Of a stretch of 26,940 bases of DNA, positions 14,570-23,697 are shown piece by piece. Location: contig CAKZQG010000040.1 in the NCBI GenBank assembly GCA_937139605.1, forward strand, positions 1 through 26,940, in the 5' to 3' direction. Under the pieces are notes generated by a model, which did no database searches, was not told where the DNA came from, and was given only the letters and a program-made list of their open reading frames with translations. A program made the translations under genes and the position numbers. Each line of letters begins with the position of its first letter. Position 1 is the stretch's first letter. Origin of the DNA: an uncultured bacterium. GTDB taxonomy: Bacteria > DRYD01.

Positions 14570-15385
14570 GTGAATATGGAAAGTGTATTTATATTTAAAG
14601 ATACGATAATATCAATTTTTATAATAAGTTTAGTAATAGGATTAATAGGGAGTATAGTAGTATTAAAAAATGTTACCTCAGTAGCGGGAAGCATATCACA
14701 TGCTATTTTAGGTTCAATTGGACTAGCAAGTTTTTTTAATTTAAATCCTTGGATAGTTAATATTCCCTTTGCATTAGCTATTGGATTAGCATTCTTTTAT
14801 ATAAAAATAATATTAAATAATAAAGACGATTATATAACTTCAATAATATGGTCTTTAGGAGCTTCAATAGGCATAATTTTATTATATCTATCCAAAAACA
14901 AATCCTTAGCTATATCAACTTATTTATTTGGAAATATTTTATTAGTTAGTCCTATTGATAATCTAATTAATTTCGGTTTATTGATATTAGTTTTATTATT
15001 TTTTTTATTTTTCGGAGAAGAAATAAAGATAAGTATATTAGATGAAGAATATGCTAAAACTTTAAACTTAAATACTAACTTAATAACTTTTTTAGCGTAT
15101 TTATTAATATCATTAAGTGTTGTTATATTAGTAAAAAGCTTAGGGATTATTTTATTAATAGCATTATTTTCAATTCCTTCATTAATAGCCCTTAAATTAT
15201 CTAAAAATTTTTATACTATGATTTTACTATCTATTGTTATTTCTTTAATAAGTTTTATTTTAGGGTTTTTATTATCTTTTAAATTTGATTTACCATTATC
15301 TTCTTTAATAACTTTAATACTAATTGTTTTCTTCATTTTTAGTAATTATATTATTATTTATTTTAGAAATTATCGAAAAAACTAA
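14570..15385 (+). CDS. znuB: ZnuB-type ABC transporter permease (metal uptake), orphan
   Basis: 271-residue hydrophobic protein of the ABC-3 family, the membrane subunit of Zn2+/Mn2+ importers. It has about eight membrane helices and the family pattern in the second helix region, SVAGSISHAILGSIGLAS (usual: S-L-H-A-x-x-x-G-x-x). Later it has ILDEEYAKTLNLN, the cytoplasmic coupling loop, and VKSLGIILLIALFSIPSLIAL, also typical. The ATPase and the substrate-binding protein normally encoded alongside are not in the window. The start is GTG at 14570 or ATG at 14576. Neither has a clear ribosome binding site. Its last 66 bases overlap the convergent Ppx/GppA-like gene. Metal specificity is not visible from this subunit. 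Confidence 0.85.
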   Translation: MNMESVFIFKDTIISIFIISLVIGLIGSIVVLKNVTSVAGSISHAILGSIGLASFFNLNPWIVNIPFALAIGLAFFYIKIILNNKDDYITSIIWSLGASIGIILLYLSKNKSLAISTYLFGNILLVSPIDNLINFGLLILVLLFFLFFGEEIKISILDEEYAKTLNLNTNLITFLAYLLISLSVVILVKSLGIILLIALFSIPSLIALKLSKNFYTMILLSIVISLISFILGFLLSFKFDLPLSSLITLILIVFFIFSNYIIIYFRNYRKN

Positions 15386-16690
15386 TCCTTCTAGTATAGT
15401 TATATTAGTTATGTATATATTAGCAGGTTTTAGAATATTTAAAAAGGAAAGGATAAATATCAAAGCATTTTTAATAGAATCTCCTCTATTCTTTAAGTCC
15501 CAAAAAATTTCTTCTATCCTATTTTCATCTAAATTCTTTATAAATGTATAAAATTCAATAATATCATTAGAATTAATTTCCTTAAAAAAAATATAATCTT
15601 TAGAATAATAAAATTTTAATAAAAAATTATCTATTAAATTATATAAATAATCATCAACTTTAAAAACCAGGTACATAATTACTCCAATAAACACGATTAT
15701 TAAAGACAAAATAAAAATTAAAAGAATTATATAAAATTTTAAATTAATTTTTAAAATTAAAAAAACTATAAAGCATAAACTAAGAAAAATAAAAATAATA
15801 AATAACAAAACATATAACATTTTTTTAGAAAATTTAAATATTTTTTCAATTAATAAAACTCTTCTTAAAATATTAAAGAGTAGCAATTTAAATAAATTAA
15901 TAAAGGTATAACTACTATTGTAAAGTAAAATATTAAATAAATATAATAAATTATTATTATTAAGTATATTAAATTTTTTAAATATTTTATATTTTTGGAT
16001 AGAAAAAAACAAGCTAACAAAACTTCCACCAACTAATATAACATTATCTATATTTCTTATATTTTCTGAATAATCATTAATAACAGAATTAAGATCAATT
16101 TGATTATTAAAATATACTGCTCCGGTATTTAAGAGGATTTTATTTATGTAATTATTTTTTTTAATAGTTAGTTCAGTACTAGCCCCTCCTAAATCTACCA
16201 ATATAAAATTATCTATATTGTTTATTAAGTTGTTTAATCCTATAAATACTAGTTCTGATTCCTTTTCTTGAGATATTATTTCAAGGGGATAAAGCACAAC
16301 TTTCTTTTTATACTTTTTTTCTAAAAATGATTTTAGATTATTTAATTCAGTATTATTTAATTTAATGATTTCTTTTATGTAATATTTATCGTTTTTTCTA
16401 TAAAATTCAGTACCTACTGAAATTATGTAAATATAATTAAAATCCAGTTTTTTAAATTTTTCTAAATTATTTTTGATTTTCTGAAAAAATTTTTGAAGAA
16501 GATTTTTATAATCTGAAATAACATTCATTATTTCTATTTCTTGAGTTTTATTAAATATAGAAGAAACTTTATGAACAACAAAATCTTTAAAAAAGAATAC
16601 TAGCTTATTATTAATATCTAATTTAGAAAATAGGTACTTATTAGAATTACTTCCAAAATCTATTGCAATAATTAAAAATACATTATTCAT
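15320..16690 (-). CDS. Ppx/GppA-like phosphatase-fold protein with inserted membrane helices
   Basis: 456 aa. It has the ASKHA fold of exopolyphosphatase / pppGpp phosphatase: IAIDFGSNSNKYLF (8-21, phosphate 1), SVGTEFYRKN (91-100), ISQEKESELVFIGL (139-152), ILVDLGGASTEL (163-174, phosphate 2), LLNTGAVYF, VILVGGSF (217-224). The family continues with a helix ending R-x-D-x-I, found here only near residue 402 (RGDSIKNALIFILSFL), followed by IYITNITILEGLVF. Between lies an extra segment with two hydrophobic helices (about 291-313 and 318-343), which would place the domain at the membrane. 'DIGGGSTE' is DLGGASTE, so one conserved Gly is Ala. It lies 36 bases downstream of the zinc-ribbon gene and has no clear ribosome binding site. 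Polyphosphate or ppGpp-related activity is inferred from the fold only. Confidence 0.8.
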   Translation of the reverse strand: MNNVFLIIAIDFGSNSNKYLFSKLDINNKLVFFFKDFVVHKVSSIFNKTQEIEIMNVISDYKNLLQKFFQKIKNNLEKFKKLDFNYIYIISVGTEFYRKNDKYYIKEIIKLNNTELNNLKSFLEKKYKKKVVLYPLEIISQEKESELVFIGLNNLINNIDNFILVDLGGASTELTIKKNNYINKILLNTGAVYFNNQIDLNSVINDYSENIRNIDNVILVGGSFVSLFFSIQKYKIFKKFNILNNNNLLYLFNILLYNSSYTFINLFKLLLFNILRRVLLIEKIFKFSKKMLYVLLFIIFIFLSLCFIVFLILKINLKFYIILLIFILSLIIVFIGVIMYLVFKVDDYLYNLIDNFLLKFYYSKDYIFFKEINSNDIIEFYTFIKNLDENRIEEIFWDLKNRGDSIKNALIFILSFLNILKPANIYITNITILEGLVFSIISKINNNIITKNEENN

Positions 16691-16726
16691 ATTAGCTAAT
16701 TATAATTAATAAAAAAACAATTTAAT

Positions 16727-18754
16727 TTAATTTAATTCAAGATCTTTAGCAGTATCAAGGAATTTAGAAATTTTTAAAATAATTTCTTCATAATAATTTT
16801 CTAAGTTATTAAAATTTTCTATTTGCATTTCAATAAAACTGTATAGCTCTTGTAATACTTGAGTAACTTTTTTTATTAGAAAGTAATTATTTTTTAGTTC
16901 TTCATCGTTAATATTGGAGATATTAATATTATTCAAAAAATTAGAGAAATTATCAATAGAATTATAAAGTAAATCTAGAGTTAATTCTTTATCTTTTTTA
17001 TAAAAAATAGAATCAACTAAATTTAAAACATATCCCCAAACTAAAGGCTTAGCATTAATTATATTATTTATTAATAGTTTATTAGGATTAAATGGAAAAG
17101 TAAAGCCACAATTAATACATTTTAAATTTAAGTAATCATTATCTACAAAGCATTTTGGGCACTTAAATTTGGTATTGATTAACTCATAAAATGAAACTAA
17201 TAAATCTCTTAATAAATAAATAATTTCATAAATTAAATAAGTTAATTCAAAAATAAATTTATAATAGTCTATTTTTGAATTATAAAAATTTACATAAAAA
17301 TTATAAAAAATACTTTCATAATTAATTAAATCATATAAATAATTAAATTTTTCTTCTAAAGTATTTATTGTATTTAAATTATTATCTATTAGATAATTTA
17401 AAGAAAAAACTTTATATAAATTAATAAAAGAAAAAATGTTTTTAAAAAGATTAAAAAATGTAGTAAATGTTATATTATGATTTATAAATAAGCTATATAT
17501 AACAAGGATTTCTGAAATATTTTTTAAAATATCATTATTTTCTTTATTTTCAAGTTTAAAAAAATCTTTTTTAACATAGATTTTTTTATAATATTCAATA
17601 AATTCTATTATTTCATTTAATTTATTTTCATTAATTTGCTTAACATCAAGGAAAAAATAATTATCAACATAAAAAATAAGTTTTTCATAAATAATTTTAT
17701 ATTCTTCATTATTAAAATTATAATATATTAAAGGATTAGTAAAAAATGACAAAACAAAGTTATTAAATTCGATTAAAATATTTTGTATTATCTCTTCTTT
17801 GGCTTCATTTTTATATTCTTTAATAGATTTTAAAAATAGTAAATATAAATCGAATGGAGTTTGAAATGTATTATTAATAAAATTTTGAATTTCTGTTTGT
17901 TTTTGAAATATTCCGTTAGAAGCTTGATTTATTTGAATAAATAGAAGTTCTACTTCTTTTTTATCTAGTTTTTCAATATTACCAGTAATTATTTGATATA
18001 CTCCACCTATTGCATATCTTATAGCATTCACAAAATCTAATAACTCTTCATAATGAGTAATCAATGTACCTAAATTTTGATCTTTGATATTTTCATTTTG
18101 TAAGTATAATTTTATTAAATCTACCATATAAGAATAATTTTTTTCTAAAGTATTAATAAATGATACGTTTTTTAAGGTTAAATTTAATAAAATATCAATA
18201 GGGTAATTAGATAAATCTTGAATATTTTGAATATATGTAAAGAACATTTTTAAGAATTTATCTATAAATGGAAATGGGCTTAATTTTTTTTGAATATTTA
18301 GGATTTTATTTACATTATTATAAAAATCAATTAATTTTACTATATTTTTTAACAGTGTATCAATTTTAAGAGATAATTCTTGTCTTAAGGTATCATTTTT
18401 TTTATCAAATTCATTTACATTAAAACTATTTATTAATTCTTTAATTGAGTTAGAATCCTCTATAATTTTATTATACATGTTATTTAGTACATTTTTAGAA
18501 ATAAGTTCATCTAGTTTTACAATTGAGTTATAATAAATATTATTATTATTTTTAAGACTTTCTAAATCGATTGTAGTTTTTAAAAATTTATAATCATCAT
18601 ATATTGAATCAAGAAAATTATTAATACCCTTAAAATAAACATCACTGTAAAAATTAAAAGTGTTTATATAATCTTGATTAAAAAATTGATAAAATAAAGG
18701 AAATTCTAATAAAGAGAAAAAATTATTAATAAAATAAGGAAAAATTATTATCAT
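16727..18754 (-). CDS. Large helical protein with a zinc ribbon, unknown function
   Basis: 675 residues, rich in Ile, Asn, Phe, Tyr and Lys, almost entirely predicted helical by eye, with no convincing membrane span and no signal peptide. The only recognisable element is KCPKCFVDND then KCINCGF at about 531-550: Cys532, 535, 546 and 549 form a rubredoxin-like zinc ribbon. AAGGAGGAA lies just upstream of the ATG. It stands between hflX and the Ppx/GppA-like gene in the same direction, downstream of the tubulin-like gene, so it may belong to the same transcript. I do not recognise the family. The long helical arms around a small zinc finger suggest a scaffold or adaptor, possibly for the tubulin-like protein, but the evidence is only context. 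Confidence 0.85.
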   Translation of the reverse strand: MIIIFPYFINNFFSLLEFPLFYQFFNQDYINTFNFYSDVYFKGINNFLDSIYDDYKFLKTTIDLESLKNNNNIYYNSIVKLDELISKNVLNNMYNKIIEDSNSIKELINSFNVNEFDKKNDTLRQELSLKIDTLLKNIVKLIDFYNNVNKILNIQKKLSPFPFIDKFLKMFFTYIQNIQDLSNYPIDILLNLTLKNVSFINTLEKNYSYMVDLIKLYLQNENIKDQNLGTLITHYEELLDFVNAIRYAIGGVYQIITGNIEKLDKKEVELLFIQINQASNGIFQKQTEIQNFINNTFQTPFDLYLLFLKSIKEYKNEAKEEIIQNILIEFNNFVLSFFTNPLIYYNFNNEEYKIIYEKLIFYVDNYFFLDVKQINENKLNEIIEFIEYYKKIYVKKDFFKLENKENNDILKNISEILVIYSLFINHNITFTTFFNLFKNIFSFINLYKVFSLNYLIDNNLNTINTLEEKFNYLYDLINYESIFYNFYVNFYNSKIDYYKFIFELTYLIYEIIYLLRDLLVSFYELINTKFKCPKCFVDNDYLNLKCINCGFTFPFNPNKLLINNIINAKPLVWGYVLNLVDSIFYKKDKELTLDLLYNSIDNFSNFLNNINISNINDEELKNNYFLIKKVTQVLQELYSFIEMQIENFNNLENYYEEIILKISKFLDTAKDLELN

Positions 18755-18837
18755 TTTTTTTATTCCTCCTTTTTAGCAAAAAAACTATTATTCTCTTTGA
18801 TTTAAAATTTTTTTCATAAAAATTTAAATGAAATTAA

Positions 18838-19926
18838 TTAAATAAGCAAGTAATTTTTTAAAGCTTCTTTTATTTTATTTTTTAAAAGATCTATATTAAT
18901 TTTTTCTTTAGCAGAAATAAAAAGGTAATCTTTATATTCATTTTTTAAATTATCCAAAATTTTAGAATCCTTTACATTATCTATTTTATTAAAAACCCCA
19001 ATATAAGGGATATAATTAAGATTCATTTTAGTAATAATATCAAAAGTTTGCTTAATATGCTCTTTTACGTTTTCATTAGAAGCATCAAATAATAATATAA
19101 ATAAATCGCTGTATTTTAATTCTTCAAAAGTAGCTTTAAAAGCATTTAATAGTTCCTTAGGTAAATCCCTAACAAAACCAACAGTGTCATTTAATATTAT
19201 ATAAAAATCCTTATCAATAAAAGCTTTAGAAGATATAGGATCTAAAGTAGCAAATACTTTTTCATCTACTAATACATTTTCTTTAGTTAGTAAATTAAAT
19301 AAAGTAGATTTTCCTGCATTAGTATAACCTATTATACTAACAATAGGTAAGTTAGATTTAATTCTATTTTTTCTTTGATTTTCTCTATTTTTTTCAACTT
19401 CTTTTAATTTTTGTTTTATTGAATTTATTCTTTTAAGTATTTTTCTTTTTTCTATAGTTAGCTTCATTTCCCCAGGACCTCTAGTACCAATCCCACCTGC
19501 TAATCTTGATAAAATCCTTCCATACCCTGTAATTCTAGGTAATAAGTAATTAAGCCTAGCCAATTCTACTTGAAGTTTTCCTTCTAGAGTTCTAGCTCTT
19601 TTAGCAAAGATCTCTAAAATTATTCCTACCCTATCTATAATTTCTATTTCTTTAAAATAGTTTTCTAAATTTCTAAATTGAGTTGGGGTTAAATGATTTA
19701 CAAAAACTAACAAATCAGGTTTTAAATAATTAGCCAGATTTTTTATTTCTTCTAATTTTCCTTTGTTTATTAAAGTAGCTGGATTTATTGATTTAAGATT
19801 TTGAATCACAGTAAATGCTTCCTTATAATTTAAAAAAGCTAATAAATCTCTTATTTCTTGAATTAATTCATTAATATAATCTTTATTTATTTTAGTTTTT
19901 CCTGCAATTATTATTGCTTTTTTCAT
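18838..19926 (-). CDS. hflX: Ribosome-associated GTPase HflX
   Basis: GTPase that splits or rescues stalled 70S ribosomes under stress. The HflX N-domain (about 1-180) includes NPATLINKGKLEEI, DRVGIILEIFAKRARTLEGK, LVELARLNYLLPR-like sequence and the glycine-rich RLAGGIGTRGPGE (141-153). The G domain has GYTNAGKST (200-208), FATLDP (225-230), DTVGFVRDLP (247-256) and FNKID (312-316), then ISAKE. At 362 aa it is slightly shorter than E. coli HflX, with only a short C-terminal domain. Its ATG overlaps the TGA of the FlhB-like gene (ATGA), so translation is coupled. Confidence 0.95.
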   Translation of the reverse strand: MKKAIIIAGKTKINKDYINELIQEIRDLLAFLNYKEAFTVIQNLKSINPATLINKGKLEEIKNLANYLKPDLLVFVNHLTPTQFRNLENYFKEIEIIDRVGIILEIFAKRARTLEGKLQVELARLNYLLPRITGYGRILSRLAGGIGTRGPGEMKLTIEKRKILKRINSIKQKLKEVEKNRENQRKNRIKSNLPIVSIIGYTNAGKSTLFNLLTKENVLVDEKVFATLDPISSKAFIDKDFYIILNDTVGFVRDLPKELLNAFKATFEELKYSDLFILLFDASNENVKEHIKQTFDIITKMNLNYIPYIGVFNKIDNVKDSKILDNLKNEYKDYLFISAKEKINIDLLKNKIKEALKNYLLI

Positions 19927-20291
19927 TTATACTTAGCATATTTATGCTCTATTTTTGATACAAAATTAATTACTTGAACTATTACATCATACATATAAGG
20001 CGGCAAATTAGTGTTTATATCAAATTTTATAAGTTCTTGTGTTAAATCTTTATCTTTGTATATAGGGACATTATGTTTAATAGCTTCTTGTTGAATTAAA
20101 TCTGCATACTCCCCTACTCCTATAGCCAATAATTCCACTTCCTTAGATTCTTCATCTATTTTAAAAGCGGCAGCTTTCTCTAAATTCTCATCAATTAATT
20201 TATCTTTATCTTTTATTTTTGAGCTATCATAAATACTAGAAATCTCTTTTATTTTTTTTTCTCTTTTTATAGATATATCTTTATTTTCCAT
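19923..20291 (-). CDS. Stand-alone FlhB C-terminal-domain homologue (YlqH-like)
   Basis: 122 residues. The last 85 match the cytoplasmic domain of FlhB/YscU export switches: KAAAFKIDEESKEVELLAIG, GVGEYADLIQQEAIKHNVPI, YKDKDLTQELIKFDINTNLP, then YMYDVIVQVINFV. Full FlhB has four membrane helices before this domain and an N-P-T-H autocleavage loop. Both are missing, and the loop position reads FKIDEES. Single-domain relatives of this kind (YlqH in Bacillus) exist next to housekeeping genes, and their role is unknown to me. No flagellar or type III secretion genes are in the window. The first 35 residues are charged and probably flexible. It overlaps hflX by 4 bases. Confidence 0.85.
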   Translation of the reverse strand: MENKDISIKREKKIKEISSIYDSSKIKDKDKLIDENLEKAAAFKIDEESKEVELLAIGVGEYADLIQQEAIKHNVPIYKDKDLTQELIKFDINTNLPPYMYDVIVQVINFVSKIEHKYAKYK

Positions 20292-20330
20292 TTTTTGTTT
20301 TATTTTTTTTGTTTTTTTAATTAATTTTTT

Positions 20331-20840
20331 TTATTTTTTTATCTTACAGTTATCGGTAAATTTTAGGGGTAAATTAGAAATGAAATTTTCTAAAATAATT
20401 CTTCCGATATCAATTTTATCACCATTAAAACTAAAATAATACATATCTTCTATTTCTTTTATATCTGTTTTACAGTTTTTAGAATGTATCTCTTGAGTAG
20501 TAAATTCAAAATTGTATATAAATTCATTTCCACATAAATCACAATCTAAATCAATATCAGCTCTTAAATTTATATTAATAAAAAAACTATTTTCGATTTT
20601 TTTTATAATGTATTCAGCTTTTAAAAAAAAATCTTTTTTATTATAAAGTCCGATTATACTAAGTATATCAAAATAAAACAAAACTATCCCCGTTATTTCT
20701 TCTACTTTTTCTTTTATTAAATCATCTAATTTTATAGTAAATACTTCAGGATAGGTTAGATTTATTTCAGAATAATCAATTACTTTAGCATATGGATACT
20801 CTTTTCTTATTTGTTTTATTTTTAATTCTTTTTCATTCAT
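20331..20840 (-). CDS. DUF177/YceD-like protein
   Basis: 169 residues. The pattern fits the YceD/DUF177 family, which is involved in 23S rRNA accumulation in E. coli: a beta-rich middle (FFININLRADIDL), a DCDLCGNEF motif where the family has its CxRC/CxxC site, an acidic segment DIKEIEDMYYFSFNGDKIDI, and a C-terminal DIGRIILENFISNLPLKFTD with a late Cys (family: L-P-x-K-P-L-C). The usual partner rpmF (ribosomal protein L32) is not adjacent here. The N-terminal 40 residues are extra. It begins 11 bases after the tubulin-like gene stop, so it is cotranscribed with it. A 39-base T-rich gap separates it from the FlhB-like gene. The motif is diverged, hence moderate confidence in the family. Confidence 0.65.
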   Translation of the reverse strand: MNEKELKIKQIRKEYPYAKVIDYSEINLTYPEVFTIKLDDLIKEKVEEITGIVLFYFDILSIIGLYNKKDFFLKAEYIIKKIENSFFININLRADIDLDCDLCGNEFIYNFEFTTQEIHSKNCKTDIKEIEDMYYFSFNGDKIDIGRIILENFISNLPLKFTDNCKIKK

Positions 20841-20851
20841 ATTATTTATAT

Positions 20852-23608
20852 TTATTTCTTAACTTGGATAGAATCTAAATATTTTTGTAATACTTCTACT
20901 TCTCTTTCTATGTCTTTTAATTCTTTTATTTCGTCATTATTAAGAGTTCGTTTATTATTCAAATAATAAGCTCTTTTAGCTTTTTTATCTATATTATCTT
21001 TCAATATAAGAGCTAATGATTCGTTAGTATAATTACTTAAAGTTTTATCCACTAAATTATTAAACTTAATATAGAAATCAGGATTACCCGAGTTTTTCTT
21101 TATGTATTCAATAGCTTCAATTTTATCTTTTCCTAAGATATGTTCAACTCCTTCTAAATTAATAACATAATTTAAATCTTTTTTAGTTATTAAATCTAAT
21201 AAAAAGGCCATATAGATTTTATAATACATTTGTAATTCTTTTTCAGATAGTTCTTCTTGTATAGTAGGATCTTCAACTTTATGATAAAATGGATCAATAT
21301 GAGGAGATAGAGAAGTATTAATAACTTCATTATATGCTTTTTTCATATTTTCTATTAAAACAAAAGAGTATAATGGTAATCCATGCCTAACTTGCAACAT
21401 GGAGATTCTATAAGGATTATAACTTTCAACTACTTCTATATCTCTAATTTTAGCTACATTATAAAATCTAGTAGAACTAACATCTTTAACACCTAATACT
21501 TCATATTTTTTTACTAATGAATCATCAAATAATTGCGATTTATATCTAAATAAAATAGAAGAAGCCCTTTCTAAATTATTAACAACATTATCTTCTGTTT
21601 TAAATAAATTAATAGCTAAATCTTCTAAATCAATATTTAAATAATCTTTATAACCTTCTTCTATCCAATTTAATAATTTAATATTATATTCCTTTAATTT
21701 AGAGTATTCAAATTTTTCAAAATAATCAAATACTCTAAATAATTCTTCATAAATTTTATTATTATTTACTATATTCTCAACGATTGTATCAATTTTTTCT
21801 TTATCTGCTAAATAAAAATTAATTCTATTACCCCAACTACTTAATTTACTTTCGAATTTAATGCTTAAATAAGGGCTAATAAAATCTCTTCTAAAACTAT
21901 TCCAAGCATCGTATATTTTATCTATTCTTTCGTTTCTATATTTAGATAACATTAATGCTAATTTTTGATAAAAATTAATAGCAGCTTCTTTTAAAATAAT
22001 ATTTGTTAAAGAATTATTTAAATTATCAACAGCTTTTGAAATTTTTTCAATTAAATCTCTGTTTTTCTTATTTAATAATTTATTAAGAAATTTTTTAGAA
22101 TCCTTTTCTAAATTTTGAGAATATATTTTAAGATCTTCATTTAATTTATTTAGACTCAACTGATGCTGTTCTATTTCATTTTTTAAAGATTCTTTGGTTT
22201 TATCTATATATTTAAATATATTCATGTTTTCATTAGTAAATAAATCATAAACTATTTTTAAACCATATGAGGGATTTTTTATATACTCTTCTATTAAATT
22301 AACAAACTCCTGATACTTAGTTTTTATTAATTCTTCTACTCTTTGATTAACATTTTCTTGATTAATTTGAGTATATCCATTTTTTATAATTTCTTGTAGT
22401 TTTATACTAATTTCATCATTACTAATTTGATTTATTCTTTCATAAATTTCTGAATATATACTTGTATTAGAAATATTATAAATGCTATTAATTAGATCAT
22501 CTTTAGTAAGTTCTTCAATTTTTAAAAGACTAAATATATCATAAATAATTTTAGTATAATCCTGGTCTTTAGATAATTGTTTATCAAAATAATCCAATAG
22601 CTTTCCTAAAATATATCTTTTAACTTTTTCATATGGATAAATTATACTAGATGTACCAAAAGAAGAGTATAAATAGTTTTTATCAGAGTATGGTTGGTTT
22701 TTTTGATTAGTAGTTAAAATAGTATAGAGATTATCTTCAGCTGATTTAATAGAGGTTCCAATCCCGGCAGTTAATAAAACTGTTAGTGATTCAGCTATAG
22801 CATCTAATGTATCATCTAATCCTCCAATAGGGAACTCTTCATTTTCATCATCAATCAAGTAGCATACATCAAATGGAGCTTTATTAGAAACTATCTCTTT
22901 ATTTTCAGTATATTTTACTGTATAACTACTTTCAACATTAGGGTTCATATAATAATCTATCTCTTTTAGAGTTGCAAAGCCATTAGCAAATATATTTTTC
23001 CTTTCACTTTCATCAGAAATGGGGAAAGGATGGAAAGCAGTAGGTAAAACTAAAATCCCTTTAATTAAGCAAGGATTAGCATTTTCTTGTTCTATTATAT
23101 GTCTAACTAAATAAGCAGTATCTAAAAGTATTCCACTCCCTGTACCTCCACAAGTAGAAGAAACTAAAAATACGTTAATAGTTTTAGAGACATTAGGAAT
23201 GTTAGCAAACCTTGCTCTTAAAGATTTTACAGTTCTATCTATTATATTAAAAATTTTATCAATATTTTTAAATAGGTATAATCTTCCCATAGCTCTAAAT
23301 TGTTTTGCTCCCTCATCTCCAGAAACTACTTTAAAGGGTAAGTTAGATGGAAACCATGGTCTTATAAACTTTGCAGCTTCGCTATCCAAATTCGTAACAA
23401 TAGAAGCAACCCCCGGTACTCCTATATTAACATATTCATCTGCCTCTAATTCATTTATCATAGGATCATTTTTATCAGAATCTATTACTAGAAATTTCAA
23501 TAATCCTTTTTCTAATAGCTCAATAGGGATATTATTTTTTAATCTATAAATAACTTTTAAGCCCGTTCCTCCTAAACCTATAACAATTGTAGGAATTGTA
23601 AATTCCAT
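20852..23608 (-). CDS. Tubulin-like GTPase (Tubulin_2-type), 918 aa
   Basis: The N-terminal 300 residues carry a tubulin/FtsZ-type nucleotide fold: VIGLGGTGLKVIYRL (T1 loop, 9-23), FLVIDSDKND (39-48), VPGVAS, GDEGAKQFRAMGRLY and the signature VSSTCGGTGSGILLDTAYLV (149-168) with GGTGSG as in FtsZ. It then has LIKGILVLPTAFHP (181-194) and later GLDDTLDAIAESLTVLLT. From about 340 on there is a long helical region with a coiled coil (about 475-560), then a mixed C-terminal part (YRISMLQVRHGLPLYSF) and a charged tail. This is the architecture of large tubulin-like proteins distinct from FtsZ. Those functions are largely undescribed to my knowledge. AGGGGGTGTAG precedes the ATG. It heads a run of same-strand genes down to 15320. 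GTP binding and polymerisation are inferred. Confidence 0.88.
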   Translation of the reverse strand: MEFTIPTIVIGLGGTGLKVIYRLKNNIPIELLEKGLLKFLVIDSDKNDPMINELEADEYVNIGVPGVASIVTNLDSEAAKFIRPWFPSNLPFKVVSGDEGAKQFRAMGRLYLFKNIDKIFNIIDRTVKSLRARFANIPNVSKTINVFLVSSTCGGTGSGILLDTAYLVRHIIEQENANPCLIKGILVLPTAFHPFPISDESERKNIFANGFATLKEIDYYMNPNVESSYTVKYTENKEIVSNKAPFDVCYLIDDENEEFPIGGLDDTLDAIAESLTVLLTAGIGTSIKSAEDNLYTILTTNQKNQPYSDKNYLYSSFGTSSIIYPYEKVKRYILGKLLDYFDKQLSKDQDYTKIIYDIFSLLKIEELTKDDLINSIYNISNTSIYSEIYERINQISNDEISIKLQEIIKNGYTQINQENVNQRVEELIKTKYQEFVNLIEEYIKNPSYGLKIVYDLFTNENMNIFKYIDKTKESLKNEIEQHQLSLNKLNEDLKIYSQNLEKDSKKFLNKLLNKKNRDLIEKISKAVDNLNNSLTNIILKEAAINFYQKLALMLSKYRNERIDKIYDAWNSFRRDFISPYLSIKFESKLSSWGNRINFYLADKEKIDTIVENIVNNNKIYEELFRVFDYFEKFEYSKLKEYNIKLLNWIEEGYKDYLNIDLEDLAINLFKTEDNVVNNLERASSILFRYKSQLFDDSLVKKYEVLGVKDVSSTRFYNVAKIRDIEVVESYNPYRISMLQVRHGLPLYSFVLIENMKKAYNEVINTSLSPHIDPFYHKVEDPTIQEELSEKELQMYYKIYMAFLLDLITKKDLNYVINLEGVEHILGKDKIEAIEYIKKNSGNPDFYIKFNNLVDKTLSNYTNESLALILKDNIDKKAKRAYYLNNKRTLNNDEIKELKDIEREVEVLQKYLDSIQVKK

Positions 23609-23697
23609 AAACTACACCCCCTATAATTAAATTAATAACCTTAAGGATATATATATTATATTTTTTATAAAAAATCCCTTTTATTTTTTTATATTTT

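Noticed and set aside
23199-23549. Plus-strand open frame of 116 codons opposite the tubulin-like gene
   Set aside because: It is antisense to the GTPase motifs of the tubulin-like protein and has no ribosome binding site.
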